NCBI GenBank assembly: GCA_011634665.1
Contig: WAEK01000022.1
Location: forward strand, 248,001 to 312,000
DNA from: Mortierella sp. BCC40632
Taxonomy: Eukaryota; Mortierellomycota; Mortierellomycetes; Mortierellales; Mortierellaceae
DNA: 64,000 nucleotides
Direction of reading: 5' to 3'
Part shown: in pieces, positions 1 to 12,105 of the stretch
How positions within the stretch are numbered: the stretch's first letter is position 1
Layout of the letters: each line of letters starts with the position of its first letter
Program-made: the position numbers and the translations under genes
Notes under the pieces: model-generated
What the model saw: only the letters and a program-made list of their open reading frames with translations
The model's database searches: none
What the model was told of the DNA's origin: nothing

Positions 1-1002
1 AGAGTCCTGAACTCAGACCGATCAGATGTGACCAAAATTGGAAGAGGAACATCCTTTCTTTACAACGAAAGCCTGGGAAGAGGTAAACTTGAGTGATACG
101 GCTGAGTATAGATGGCAATTTCCAGACAAACATTCACACAACAGCAAGCCATGCGAACACTAAATCGATCAAAAGGGATTTGTTATTACTCGTCTGTTTG
201 TTTGCGAGCGTCCGTTTTCCCCGAGACGGAGTGCAAGAGAGGAGAAAAGAGAGCCATGCGAATTGTGTTTAGACTGTTTGTGTGTAATGAGGGTGAAGAT
301 TGTCAAAAGGTGAGCACAGTGTGTTGTATGGAGCATGGCACTATTTGATGGAGGGCTGCTAGTCGTGTGGTTCTGACGCACAACTGCATAAGTTAGAATA
401 GGCGTCGATTGCCCCTCGGGAACTGTTGAACGCGCACGGTGTATGCTTCTCCTGGATGATTGGCTGAGTAAGAACAGAGCGCGTTTTTAAGTGGCTGCTT
501 GAGTCGAGGTTTTCAGCGAAGGCTCCTAACCTGCCACACGCTTGTGTTCGCGCAGCTGTGGCTCGTGTTCGTCTCAGACGACCCATTGCAACTATGGTTC
601 GGTTGAGAGGAGAGAGAAGAAGAAGACGCTAACGCATCTCCAGGTACTCTTCAGACCGCAACCTATCCGCAATGATACCCTCCTTTCCTTCTTCATGTCT
701 TACCGAGCTCGTCCACCATTTGTCCAGGCATTCACCCACATGGTCCTCAGAAGCAACTTCATTCACTCTTTGCCTCGAAGGTAGCCTCTGAAGCCCCACT
801 TACCTCTAGATGTATAAATACAGAACTTTTTAGTACCGGGTAGTTGATTCTTTATCCACCCCTCTCTCTTTCTCTCTTGACCAGATCTTCAATTCATACC
901 CTCCTCTAGCCCTTATCTTTTGGGCTATCTCTCCCTTCTTCTTTTTCTCATCCCTTACCACTTTCCCCCCTTTACTCTTTCTCACACCTCTATTCTTCCA
1001 AG
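1..1002. other. Upstream region of PHO89, no gene recognised
   Basis: I find no convincing coding region here; the open frames are short and lack recognisable protein features. The last 150 bases before the PHO89 start are strongly pyrimidine-rich, as is common for fungal 5' leaders. The first part could hold the end or leader of a neighbouring transcript lying outside the window. Confidence 0.5.
813..820 (+). promoter_or_regulatory. Candidate TATA box of PHO89
   Basis: The sequence TATAAATA lies about 185 bases before the PHO89 start codon and is followed by a CT-rich leader at about 855-1000. This fits a TATA-type inducible promoter. I see no clear CACGTG Pho4-type site close by. Confidence 0.4.
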
Positions 1003-2720
1003 ATGATGGAAGTACACGATTACACATTCCTGTTCGTAATAGGCTTATTCTTTGCCTTCATGGATGCCTACGGCATTGGTGCCAACGATGTTGCCAACTC
1101 ATTTGCCACCTCTGTCGGTTCTGGATCCATCTCACTGGCTCAAGCCTTGATCATCGCCTGTTTCTGCGAGTTCTTTGGTGCCTTTTTACTCGGTGCCAAC
1201 ACGACGGAAACCATCAAGGGCGGTATTGTCGACACACAGCTCTATGCTGCTACCCCTGAAGTCCTAATGGTAATTGTCTTTTTTTTTTCCCATTTCTTTT
1301 TCCCACATGCCTTGTCCCCGGCATGCCAACCGACCCACCAACCGACGCCTTCATTTTTATCATTGTTCCTAACCAACAACCTTGTTTCACCTTGCTCCCA
1401 TAAATACCTGGTAATCCCTCTTTTTAGTTGACCATGGTTTGTGCATTGATGGGTTCCTCGAGCTGGGTCTTGCTGGCCTCTTCCAGGGGCTGGCCCGTCT
1501 CGACCACGCACGCTATTGTCGGTGCCATTACTGGTGCAGGTATTGCTGCCTTTGGTGCTAGCGGTATCCAGTGGGATGGCATTACCAAGATTGTTCTCTC
1601 TTGGGTCATTTCTCCCGTGGCTGCTGGTATTGTCTGCTCCATCTTTTTCCTGTTCACGAAATACGTGGTCTTGGTCCACCAGGATTCGTTCCGTCGTGGA
1701 TTGATTGCTATCCCTGCCTACTTTGGTGTTGCGATCACAATCAATATCTTTTACATCATCTTCAAGGGTGCTCCCAAGTCAGATCTCAAGTCGTCCGCAA
1801 TTGGCATCCCTGTTGGTATTGCCGTTGGTGCTGGTTTTGCTGTGTTCTTGTGGTGCCTGTTCTTCCTTCGTCCATACCTTCGCCGCAAGATCCAGGATGA
1901 TGAGGATTTGAAGTGGTACCATCTCTTTTACATTCCTCTGGTTGGCAAGCGTGAGAAGGCTCCCATTATCCAAGAAGAGTCTCAAGTCAAGGGCAACGAG
2001 AAGGGTATCGATGGTGAGAGTGTTGATGGTATTGTTGCCGATGGTACGGCCAATCCTTCCTTGGTCAAGTTGGAGGATAAGCCCTCGTTCCTCCAAAAGA
2101 TCAAGAAAAAAGCTTTTGCCGGTCTTCACCATGATATCAACGATAACACTGAAAGTGCTGTTGTAAGCGAAGTCCATGCCAACGCCACCAAGTTTGATCC
2201 CGATACAGAGCGTCTCTTTTCTGCTGTCCAGGTTATCACGGCCTGCTTCACGTCCTTTGCTCACGGTTCGAACGATGTTGCAAATGCTATCGGACCTTTG
2301 GCCACTATTTACTATATTTGGGAGAATGCCAACATCAATGTGGCCAAGGCTCCTGTCCCAGTCTGGATTTTGATCTTTGGTGGTATCGCTATTGATTTGG
2401 GATTGATGACCTATGGTTACCATGTCATGCGCACGCTCGGCAACAAGATTACGTTCATGAGTCCTACGCGTGGTTTCTCGGCCGAGATGGGAACCTCGAT
2501 CACGATTTTGACATGTTCCAAGCTCAAGCTTCCCGTGTCCTCAACACATTGTATCACGGGCGCCACGACCGCTATTGGTCTTCTTTCAGGAGGTGGATTC
2601 CGGTCGTTGAACTGGCGTCTTTTGGCTCAGGTTTTCCTTGGATGGATCATTACGCTCCCTGCTGCTGGATTGACCTCGGGTTTGATCTTTGCCTTTGTGG
2701 CCCGGTCACCTTCGTTGTAA
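1003..2720 (+). CDS. PHO89: Sodium-coupled inorganic phosphate symporter, PHO89 type
   Basis: Exons 1003-1269 and 1428-2720 join in frame to a 519-residue membrane protein. The intron starts GTAATT, ends TTTTTAG and would introduce a stop if retained. The protein carries both inverted PHO4-family signature repeats: GANDVANSFATSVGSGS near the N-terminus and HGSNDVANAIGPLA in the C-terminal half. Multiple hydrophobic segments are split by a hydrophilic loop of about 150 residues (KREKAPIIQEESQ onward), as in yeast Pho89. The family imports phosphate with Na+ at the plasma membrane. Translation starts at the first of two adjacent ATGs. The length is slightly below that of yeast Pho89 (about 574). 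Assignment to this family rather than to the PiT retroviral-receptor branch is by general resemblance; both share the same fold. Confidence 0.93.
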
Positions 2721-3079
2721 GGAAACAAAAAGAAAAAAGAAAAAAGAAAAAAAGAAAAAGCTAAAAAAAAACTAAAGAATCCTAAGCATGTTAGTTCTTT
2801 AGTAGACTTGTATATCCTGTAGCCTCCCTTTTTCTCTCCCTTATATCCCCAAATACAAAACCCATTCCATTTTTTACAAACAGGTTCGGTTAACTCTTGG
2901 TTATTTTGGAAAGTACATTCCGGCGGCTGTTCAAATGTCAATGGATCGGGGAGTGGGAGTGTCTGTCATCGTTGCTGTCACAGTCATAGACTACTATCCC
3001 AGCATTCTGAAGTAGTGCTCTCAACACCGAACAATGTGATAAGGAAAAGTCTAGCCCTTACAGCTATTCTTCAGGACTT

Positions 3080-3117
<38 letters not shown>

Positions 3118-3523
3118 GATGGGAGAGTAGGAGCGAGGCAGGCTACCTTAGTAGCTGGTATGTTTCCCCTGTTCAGTGTTCAGAATGCTGTGGCGGCATG
3201 GGTGTGAAAGAACAAGATCAAATCCTGGTCTTGTGTGTTGAATGTTTGAACAACACAGCAGTGTGAGGCGAAGCGCTGCTGTGGGCCATGGTTGTTTTGA
3301 CTATTTTGACGCAGGGCGGAGGCGTGGGGCTGTTTGGAGCAGGAGAGGCGCATGTCTAAGATGGAAACAGATGTTCTTAAGGGTGCAGTTCGAACACGTG
3401 CACATCCTGGCTCAGCGCTTTTTTTTTTTTTTTTCTTTTTTTTTTTCTTTTTTTTTTTTTTTCTCTTGAACATACCTCCTTACCCCTCCACCTCCCGTCA
3501 ACGAATACCTCACCCGCAGCACT
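2721..3523. other. Intergenic, PHO89 to 14-3-3
   Basis: This holds the 3' end of PHO89 (A-rich AAAAGAAAA repeats from about 2725) and the upstream region of the 14-3-3 gene. It contains a poly-T run at about 3084-3114 and a second interrupted T-rich run at about 3420-3462. No coding sequence is recognised. Confidence 0.5.
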
Positions 3524-3604
3524 ATGTCCCTTTCACGCGATGACCACGTCTACCTTGCCAAGCTCGCTGAGCAGGCCGAGCGCTATGAAGGTAACTTGTC
3601 ACTT

Positions 3605-3639
<35 letters not shown>

Positions 3640-6281
3640 CTTTTCTCTTTTCTTTTGAACCTGGCGTTTGCTTCTGAGCTGTGCCCTACTCCCCTCCCTC
3701 CCCTTTTGCTCCCTTTTTGCCACTCCACCTTTCACTGTCCGCCCAACCCTTTCCCGCTTTTTATTGTCGCCTCATGGTACCCAGGATCACTTCCTGCGCC
3801 CATCAGGAGCAATGATGGAGTGGAGCCCCTCGCATTCTACTCGGACTCTATTTTTTTTTTTAGGAAGAATGGACCATCAATACTAGCATGGAGCAGACAG
3901 GTGCTGGAGGCATTTTTTTTTTATCTTCTTTATATATCTTTATTTATTTGGGCATCTGTCAGGTCCGAGGAGAATGAGACCAAAGAGAGAGGAAAGAAAA
4001 AGAAAAGAAAAGAAAAAGAAGGGCATGACGCGCCTCTTCTCATTGCAGGATCACTGAGATTGGATTGGAAATCTTGTGAGTGCGAGCAAAAGAGTTTAAA
4101 AAAAAAAAAAACGCGACCAGGGGTCCGGGATTCAGGTGCTCAAGATGCTTCGCTATCCTCTCTTTCTCTATGTGTTTGCGTGTAAGAGGGATTGAGCGTT
4201 TTGAATCTCGGTTGTTATGCCTTTGTTCCTTATTGTCATCTCGAGTGCCTGCCGCGCCTCATCTGGTAGCCACGCGCTTGCCATCCATTTTTTTTTTTTT
4301 TTTGTCTCTTCCTGTGGACCCATTGGCATCTGATGGATGAGAAGACGCCTTTGATAGCGAGCAATGTGTGTGTTCTTCCTGATAACAAGTCGATGACTGG
4401 CGAAAAGAGCAGAGTGGTGGCCCAAAAGGCCCTTTTTTTTTTTTTTTTTTTTTATCGTTCAAAAGAGGCTCATCTTTAGAAAAAGTGAGGGTTTGTGGCG
4501 GAACTTGACGGGGATGGGAGTGAGCAGACAGGCTTTTTAGTGGGCTTGCAGACGCCAGAGGAAGCCTGTTGAGTGAGAGTGAGAGAGAGAGAGGGCATCC
4601 CATGGATGTACCCCTTGGGCCGTTCCCCCTTCACTTCCGACAGTGACCAGGTGGTCAAAGGCTGGACTGGCTGGGCCAGGACTCTGGATTTTTTTTCCCT
4701 GTCCACGTCACATATTTCGCTTATTTGCAGATTGGTCTCCTCTCTCTCGCTCTCTCTTACTCTCCCCATAACTGGTCTTTTTTCAATTACATGTTTCCAT
4801 TGGCTTCTATTTGTTCGTCACAAGGGAGGAAGGGGGAGCAAGCCAAAATCCTACACACTTGCGGGAGCAAAAAAAAAAAAAAAGACTGGGGAGCGGGAAA
4901 AGAGAGGAGCGGAGGGCAAACAGACTCAAAGGCATGCGGACAAAGGGTACACACACAACACACACACAGACAGACAGACAGACACACACACTCTCTCGCA
5001 CGACACTGGAATAGAAGAGCTAGTTGCCGAGAAGGAGATACCTCTTCCTCCTTCTGTCTCTCTTACTTTTCTCTCCCTTTCCTCTCTTTCTCTCACTCTC
5101 CCCCCCTCTCCCCCCTTCACCGTCAGCTTATCTGTCATGTTGTGTTGCCCTGTTCATATCTCACGGGAAATGATTTTTCATCGACAGTAGCAGGCGCAGG
5201 CGTCTTTTAATCCTAGAAAAAGACGCCTTGCCCAATCTTTTTTTCTTGCCAAAAAAAAAAAAAAAAAGTCAGACCAGGGAGCCCCTTGTGCGTGTCCCTC
5301 AAGACGCCGCTGTGCCCATGTGACACGCGAGTCCCTGTTTCTCACTCACTCACCCTTCCCTCTTCCCTTCTTCTAGAGATGGTCACCAACATGAAGGCGG
5401 TCGCTTCTTCAAAGTCCGAGCTCACTGTTGAGGAGCGCAACCTCCTCTCAGTCGCCTACAAGAACGTGATTGGCGCCCGCCGTGCCTCATGGCGCATTGT
5501 GTCCTCGATTGAGCAGAAGGAGGAGTCCAAGGGCTCGGAGGCCCATGTCACAATGATCAAGAGTTATCGCGAGGATATCGAGAAGGAGCTTGCCAACATT
5601 TGCAAGGATATTTTGGAGGTCTTGGAGAAGGAGCTCATTCCCCATGCCACTATGGGCGAGTCCAAGGTCTTTTACCACAAGATGAAGGGTGACTACCACC
5701 GCTACTTGGCTGAGTTTGCCATCAGCGATGCTCGCAAGGAGGCTGCCGATCAGTCCTTGGCTGCATACAAGACTGCCAGCGAAGTTGCCGTCACTGAGCT
5801 CCCCCCCACCCACCCCATCCGCCTCGGCTTGGCCCTCAACTTCTCCGTCTTCTACTACGAGATCTTGAACTCGCCCGACCGTGCCTGCCATCTCGCCAAG
5901 CAGGCCTTTGACGATGCTATTGCCGAGTTGGATACCCTGAGCGAGGAGAGCTACAAGGACTCGACCTTGATCATGCAGCTCTTGAGAGACAACTTGACCC
6001 TCTGGACCTCGGATATGCAGGATGGTAATGTGTTTTTTTTTTTGGATCTCTATTTTTTTTTTTTTATCTATCGCCAGTGAAAACGCTGCTCTTGCTCAAC
6101 CTCGTGTTCTCCTTGCTAACCATTTTTTTTTTCTTTCTACCTCTTTAAATATCTCTGAACCGAATCCATTGACACTCCTGTCCTCTCGAATCTTTTATCT
6201 CTATGATTCTGGTACCGGCCATTTTTGTGCACAACAGCCCCCAGAGCCGATGCCGAGGCAGATCCTGCTCCTGAAGACTAG
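3524..6281 (+). CDS. 14-3-3 family phosphoserine/threonine-binding protein
   Basis: Three exons, 3524-3590, 5377-6024 and 6238-6281, join in frame to 252 residues, the usual 14-3-3 length. Exon 1 encodes an [19 protein letters not shown] start and is interrupted within the canonical RYEEMV motif. Exon 2 carries the family body: [19 protein letters not shown], the phosphate-binding [13 protein letters not shown] helix, [11 protein letters not shown] and the DNLTLWTSD helix. The short last exon encodes an acidic Ala/Asp/Glu/Pro tail, as in fungal Bmh proteins. 14-3-3 dimers bind phosphorylated partners and act in signalling, cell cycle and metabolism. The odd feature is the first intron (3591-5376, about 1.8 kb), very long for a fungus and packed with homopolymers and CT tracts. 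Confidence 0.96.
3591..5376 (+). other. Unusually long intron 1 of the 14-3-3 gene
   Basis: The intron begins GTAACT and ends TTCTAG. Inside are poly-T runs (about 3607-3639, 4434-4454), poly-A runs (about 4098-4111, 4869-4882, 5252-5267), CT-rich stretches near 4740-4760 and 5040-5110, and a CA/CAGA microsatellite at about 4950-4992. Open frames in it are low-complexity and look non-coding. Exon 1 and exon 2 join exactly at RYE-EMV, so no coding exon is missing. Confidence 0.7.
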
Positions 6282-6739
6282 ACAACTTGCGTTTCCAACT
6301 TTTTTTTTTACTTTGAATCAGGCGCCAAAGGATGAAATCTATTTTTTTTTCCTTGCATGTTCTTGACCCTTGTCTTTTGTCGTTTTCGGCTTGGTTTACG
6401 AAAAAAAAAGGGTTGTTAGGGGTGAAGGAAGGGTAAAGATGGATGTTATGAACTTTGTTGACGCCATCGTATACATTTCTAGAGTGGGGAGAGGGAGAGA
6501 GGGCAGCAAGAGCAAGAGCTAGAGCAAGAGAGAGAGAGAGAGCGAGAGAGAGAGAGGAATGTGAAAGAGGAATTGTGTGTTTCCAAAGCCACCATTCAGG
6601 TTTAATGCGACGCGGCAGTGTTCACCTCCTTCACGTTTTCGCCCTCGTGGTGTTCTCTTGCTCTCCTTTCCATCGTTCTTTCGTTCGCTCTATTCTTTTT
6701 TTTTTTTTTTTTTTTTTTTTGTTCTTCTTCAGACAGATC
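6282..6739. other. Intergenic and 5' leader of the Mgr2/Romo1-like gene
   Basis: This contains a GA microsatellite at about 6517-6556 and a poly-T run at about 6696-6720, followed by TTCTTCTTCAG. That poly-T plus AG looks like an intron end, so the downstream gene may have a 5'-UTR intron or an unseen first exon. Confidence 0.4.
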
Positions 6740-7248
6740 ATGGAGCCATCAAAACTTGAACGCGCCAAGGTCGGAGCTATTATGGGCGGCGCCGTTGGGC
6801 TTTGCATTGGCCTTGTTTTTGGAGGCGTCTCGGTCCTTCGGTAAACATTCCCATTCCTCCACCGTGTTGCGCGCATCCTCTTCTCATTTTTTCTTAAGAG
6901 AGGCCTTTATCCTATTGTAATGACTGTTACCTTGCCTCTTTCTCTAATGTCAAGAACTAATGGCGTATGCATTGCATCCACCTAAATGATAGCAATGGAC
7001 CTGGTTCGCGTGGATATGTCAATACACTTGCACAGACCATGATCTCGTCAACAGCGACATTTGCATTCTTTATGGCAGTCGGATCGGTGATCAGGAGTGA
7101 GGAGGCCAAGACGATCGACTATGCTTCCTTGAATCAGAATCGTGTAAAATCTTCTAGCATCTGGGGAGATGCTACTCGCTTCAGAGCTCCTCCCGTAGTC
7201 ATTCTCCAACAACATCGGCCCCAGTTCTCTCATGAAGACCGGGAATAA
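6740..7248 (+). CDS. Mgr2/Romo1-like mitochondrial inner-membrane protein
   Basis: Exons 6740-6840 and 6993-7248 join in frame (R codon split CG/C) to 118 residues. The first helix, KVGAIMGGAVGLCIGLVFGG, is a glycine-zipper segment of the Romo1/Mgr2 family. The second, TMISSTATFAFFMAVGSVIR, matches the family's second helix (Romo1: [20 protein letters not shown]). Yeast Mgr2 couples Tim21 to the TIM23 translocase and gates lateral release of preproteins; Romo1 is its animal homologue. About 45 polar residues follow the second helix, which makes the protein longer than animal Romo1 (79) and similar to yeast Mgr2 (113). The start at 6740 is the only suitable ATG in the exon, but an upstream exon cannot be excluded. 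Confidence 0.8.
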
Positions 7249-7861
7249 AAGACCCACAGCGGGCAGCAATGTGACCGTTTTATATATGTCTGGCAAGGAA
7301 GGACTGCGAACTCAATTTTTTTTTTTGGCCATTGGTTTTGTCTCTTTGCTCCTTCTCGCTCTCTCTCTTTCTCTCTTTCTCTCTTCTTTTTTCCTCCTAC
7401 CTATCCCCACCTTTGTTGCCATCATTCGCTGTCCGGTTGCCTTCTTTGCAACCTTTGCCTTACTCTGCAAGGCTCTCTTCAGCGCCGCACCTGTATGTCT
7501 TGCTTTCTTGTAGAGTTGACTATGATAGATGGTTTTCCCAGGTTGTCGCCCATGCATTCAAAAGTGGCCGCACCATTATTCCGGCACATGACTCATCCAA
7601 GCGCTTTTTGTACTTTTTCTTCCCTCCTCTTTAATTGCTGACCTGTTCAAGACGTGAACGAAAGGCGACATTTTCATCATCCCGGCGCGCCTGGCTCGCC
7701 TCTTTTTTTCTTTTCTTTTCTTTTCTTTTTTCTTCTCTCGCTTCTCCAACTTCAAGTCTCTTCGCCTTCTCGAGCAATTTTTCTCTCTCTCCTCATTTAA
7801 CTGCCTGCGTCATTCGTACCGCTCTCTCCTGTCTTCTCCGCTCAGACCATTCCTTTCACAG
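7249..7861. other. Intergenic and leader upstream of the Gid7-like gene
   Basis: This is mostly CT-rich sequence with a short poly-T/TTTTC run near 7700-7730. It ends in CCTTTCACAG, which reads as a 3' splice site at 7861, so a small upstream exon of the next gene probably lies here. I could not place it. Confidence 0.4.
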
Positions 7862-8761
7862 TGGATTCCTCAACCCCACCATCTTCTCCGGGCCTGGCCT
7901 CTGAACATCATCCTCAGCACCCTGCCTCCCCTCCTCCTCGGCCCGGTCAGTTGGAGCAGCGTTTACCTCAACAGCCGTTGCAGCCATCTTCACCTTTGCA
8001 GAGACCTATTCGCTTAGCAAGCCAAGTACCGGAGCTCTTTTCCCCACGCCCAGCATCTTCCTCCACCTCCACCACAACCCATATCGCTATCCATCCAGAC
8101 TCGACAGACTCTTCCTCCAAGAGACTCCGAACAGGCTACTCTTCACATATTGGAGTTTCTTCTTCTTCCACTCTTTCTTCTTCTCCTTCATCTTCATCTT
8201 CATCTTCCTCGTCTTTAGATCCTTTGTCAGATATGAAGCCCGAGTCAGAGAACCAAGTTCAGGAGAACGGGAGCCATAGTCGTTCTTTGACGACTGGGGA
8301 ACAAAATGGAGCCAACAGCAATCACTCTGAGCCAGAAATGCACATGAGTACCATCTCCGACAAACAGGAAGAGGATACGACCTTGACACCCTTGGGATTT
8401 AATCGATGTGAATTAGTTCGCATCATGGTTCAGTCGCTGCAGAGTCTCGGATACAGGTAACAAAAAAAGAAAAGAAAAGAAAAGAGCTCGATTCTTTTTA
8501 TTTTGAGAAAGAAATGAATGGAAAAGAAAAGAAAAAGAAACGGGTGTGCGTTCGACTGAGGAAAGGAGGGGTTGGTTTGCTGGACGAGTGTGACAGGAAG
8601 GTGGATGAAGGAGTGGGAGGGGGAGGGAGAAGTATCCACGTACTAGTTGTTACAAAATACAAAGCGAGTCATGTGGAAACCAAGAAAGAGACTCGGGCGG
8701 GACACTCAGCACGCGATCCCCTTTTCTCCCACTCTTTCCCCTGCCCCCGCCCCTTCCCTTT

Positions 8762-8804
<43 letters not shown>

Positions 8805-9916
8805 CCCCCTTCTTCTTGTAGTGTTTTCACTGCGCATCACCGTTTCCATCATTATCAATCATTTTAGTGTCCCATACTAACACCCCCACTCTCTATACTC
8901 TCCTTCACTCGCAAAACATTTCTTTCTCTCTCTACCTTTCTCTTTTCTACTTCCACTGGGCACTTGTAGACAAGCAGCACAGACCCTTGTATCTGAGTCT
9001 GGGTTCCAGCTGGAGAACGCTGCTGTCGTCCGTTTCCGAGAATGTGTCCTAGCTGGAAGTTGGGATGAAGTTGAAAAGCTGGCTGAACAACTGGAGCTGG
9101 ATCCCATCCATAGGATGCCGGTAAGAAAAGAAGAAAAGAAAAGAAGAAGGCGCTTGCTCTATTTTTCTTTTTCTATTCTCTGTATCGCTGCATTCATTCC
9201 TTCCCAGAGCTTATCAAGTGTCTGTTCACCAGGAAGACAAAAAGAAAAACATTTGCTAATACTTCCGTTTTCAATCGCCATATAGGTCGTAAAGTTCTTG
9301 ATCCGCGAGCAAAAATTCTTAGAGCTCCTAGAGGCGAGAAAGATCAAGGACGCACTGGTTGTTCTTCGCTCGGAACTGACGCCCTTGAACCATGACATGG
9401 ACCGAGTGCATACTTTGACCAGGTGCTCCTTCTTTCTCTCTCTCTATTTCCGGATGAACAGCGACCACTTAACCTTTTCCTTTATGAATACTAACTCTTG
9501 ACCGGATTGAAAAAAATATATGTATTTTATACACAGTTATATGATGACTTCAAGCGCAGATGATCTTCGACAGCGAGCACAGTGGGATGGAGTCATGGGC
9601 GCATCTCGTAAAGGCTTGCTCTCTTCGCTACAAAGTACGTTTCTGCCTTTTTTTTTTATCATCCTTAGACAAAATGGAGCTATGCTATAATAATTCGATA
9701 CTAACTCTCTAGGATGACCCTTGGGGTTTCTTTGTATTGGGATAAAAAAAAAATAGAACTTATATCTCCAGCAATCATGGTCCCCGAACTCAGGCTGGAA
9801 AAGTTATTGCAGCAGGCAGTGGAGATTCAATCAAAAAACTGCTCTTACCACGACAGCAGGAATGTGTCCAACAGCCTGTACAGCGACCACCAATGCAACA
9901 AGTAAGGAGAATGGGC

Positions 9917-9951
<35 letters not shown>

Positions 9952-11866
9952 GAAGGAAGGAGAGACATGACTTGGATCATGCTCGGGAAAGGCTTGAATT
10001 ACTGTCTATTCTTATTATTAATATTGTCAACCAAATCTCAAAAATGTTGGGTTTTTTTTTATATTTCTAGGACCGGTATTCCTTCTATCACGCGAAAGAT
10101 CCTCACAGCGCACGAAGACGAGGTCTGGTGCATCGCTTTCTCGCACGACGGACGGTACCTCGCGTCGACCTCAGCAGACAACAGCATCATCATCTGGAAT
10201 CTCGAGGTAGAGCAGAGCATCATTGTAGCTCAAATGTCTTTCTACCAGTCAGACGATCTTGAACAGCAAAAGAAGAGGGGAAAAAAAAATCAGTAGACTG
10301 ACCACTGTCCTGCATGGTGCTGTTGCTCTTGGTAGACATTTGAACCTGTGCACACGCTTCAGAGTCATACAAACAAGGTGACTTGCTGTGCTTGGTCCCC
10401 GGACAATACTCGTCTGTTGACAGCAGGATATGACAAGACTGTCAAGCTATGGGATGTTCAGGTACCCCTTTCCTCCTTTCTCCTTTTTGGTCTGCACGAA
10501 AGATGTTGCAATCCTTGGTATATCATTACTCATGAAATGTTGACTCTTTTTTATATCTCCTCCCCTCCCCCTGATTATATGTTGCTAGAACTGCGCGTTG
10601 ATCTCGACATTCCAGAGGCATAGTGATGTGATCAGCTGCCTAGCATGGCTACCTGACAATACTCGTTTTATCTCTGGAAGTGAAAGGCAAACATTCTTAA
10701 TGGTACTGTCTTGTCTATGTTCCTCATTTCTTTTTCTCTTTCCAAAGGAGCTTTCTTTTTCTTTTCTTTTCATTTCTTTTTGTTGCTTTCTCTTATTGAT
10801 CTTGATTTCTTTTTCTCTTCTATCTTGGACGAAAACGTTTATACGTTTCTAGTCTATTTCTGGAGAGGCGATTCATTCATGGACATTCCCTGTCCGCGAT
10901 CTAGCCATTTCTCCGGATGGCAGGACGTTGATTGCTATGGGAGGAACCATTATCCGACTAATTGATCTTCAGGACCTATGTGAAATGAGGTAATATTAAC
11001 AAAATGTAGAAATATTGTAGGCGGAGCAAAATATCTTGAGGCAACTATGGAGAGACATGGCTCGTATTGACTCGATTTCTATTTTTTTTTTTTTTTTTTT
11101 TTTGGGGGGGGGCTGGCTTGGCTATCCTAATAGGATTCTTGAAGAGACCAACAAGATTATGACCATCAGTCTTTCACAGGACGGAAAATATCTCCTTGTG
11201 AATACTACAGTCCGAGTATGTATCTTGTGTTTGGATAAAGGAGTATCTGTACACTTGCTCATCCTTTTGTCTTCAAAACATAAACAGATTCCTCTTTTTA
11301 ACTCTACCTTTTGTTTCTCTCTCTTTCTCTTTCTGTATCATTGGAATTGTAGCCTACTTCACAACCAGTCGACCGTGTAATCCATCTGTGGAATATTGAA
11401 GAGGGAAGGATCGAACAACATTACAGTGGCACTAAGCAAGGTGTCTTTGTGATTCGGTCCTGTTTTGGTGGATTCAACGAACGATTTGTCGCCTGTGGAA
11501 GCGAGGATTGGAAGATTAATATCTGGCTTCGTCAGAGCGGAAACTTGGTACAGACATTGGAAGGGCATACCAACTCAGTGAATTGTGTTGCCTGGAATCC
11601 AGTCCACCCAACCATGTTGGCTACTGCAAGCGATGACCATACAATTCGGATGTAAGTGGATGTGTGTGTGTGTGTGTGTGTTTAACATGCCAGACTGCAG
11701 GAATGGGCTGGGGAAGGTGAAGGGATCCTGTGACCTAGAACAAAGTAAGCTAAAGTGCTCTTTTTTTTTTCTTTTCTTTTCTGAACAATCTAGATGGGGA
11801 ACGCCAGAGGACCTGGAGAGCGATCAATGTGAAATCCTGAATGTTAGTAATGGCATATCAGAGTAA
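7862..11866 (+). CDS. GID7: Gid7/WDR26-like LisH-CTLH-WD40 subunit of the GID/CTLH E3 ligase
   Basis: Twelve exons keep frame throughout: 7862-8456, 8970-9120, 9286-9422, 9537-9634, 9772-9901, 10071-10206, 10336-10461, 10589-10702, 10853-10989, 11134-11215, 11353-11651 and 11794-11866. They give about 692 residues. A Ser/Pro-rich leader (about 170 residues) precedes a LisH motif (ELVRIMVQSLQSLGYRQAAQ) and a CTLH region (FRECVLAGSWDEVEKLAEQL, then FLIREQKFLELLEARKIKDA). WD40 blades follow, such as HEDEVWCIAFSHDGRYLAS, HTNKVTCCAWSPDNTRLLT and HTNSVNCVAWNPVHPTMLAT. This order is that of WDR26 and yeast Gid7, which assemble and recruit substrates to the GID/CTLH ubiquitin ligase that degrades gluconeogenic enzymes. 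The start is unresolved: TGGATTCC follows a splice acceptor, so the ATG may be split by an intron; the first in-frame ATG inside the exon is at 8233. Confidence 0.9.
9917..9951 (+). repeat. Poly-T/poly-A inverted run in a Gid7 intron
   Basis: About 17 T are followed directly by about 18 A inside the intron 9902-10070. It can form a perfect A-U hairpin in the pre-mRNA. Confidence 0.8.
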
Positions 11867-12105
11867 AAAGGAAAAAGAGAAAAAAAAAAAAAAAAGGACG
11901 CTGTAACGTCGTACCACACAGTGTCAAATAAAAAAAAAATCCATTTTCAAATATGGTGCACGTGCCATCATCAGACAGCCTCCTCTCCCTTTTTTAAACC
12001 ACATTTTTTTTACCCACCAAGGGGCCACAGTTCCTTTAGCTTTTTCTCAATTTTTTTTTTTTTTTTTTTCCACACGCTCAAATTTGTGCTCATGAAAAAG
12101 TAATC

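Noticed and set aside
4573..5210. Overlapping open frames of 160-205 codons inside the 14-3-3 intron
   Set aside because: Composition is dominated by Ser/Leu and Lys/Glu repeats from CT and GA tracts; no start context or protein motif.
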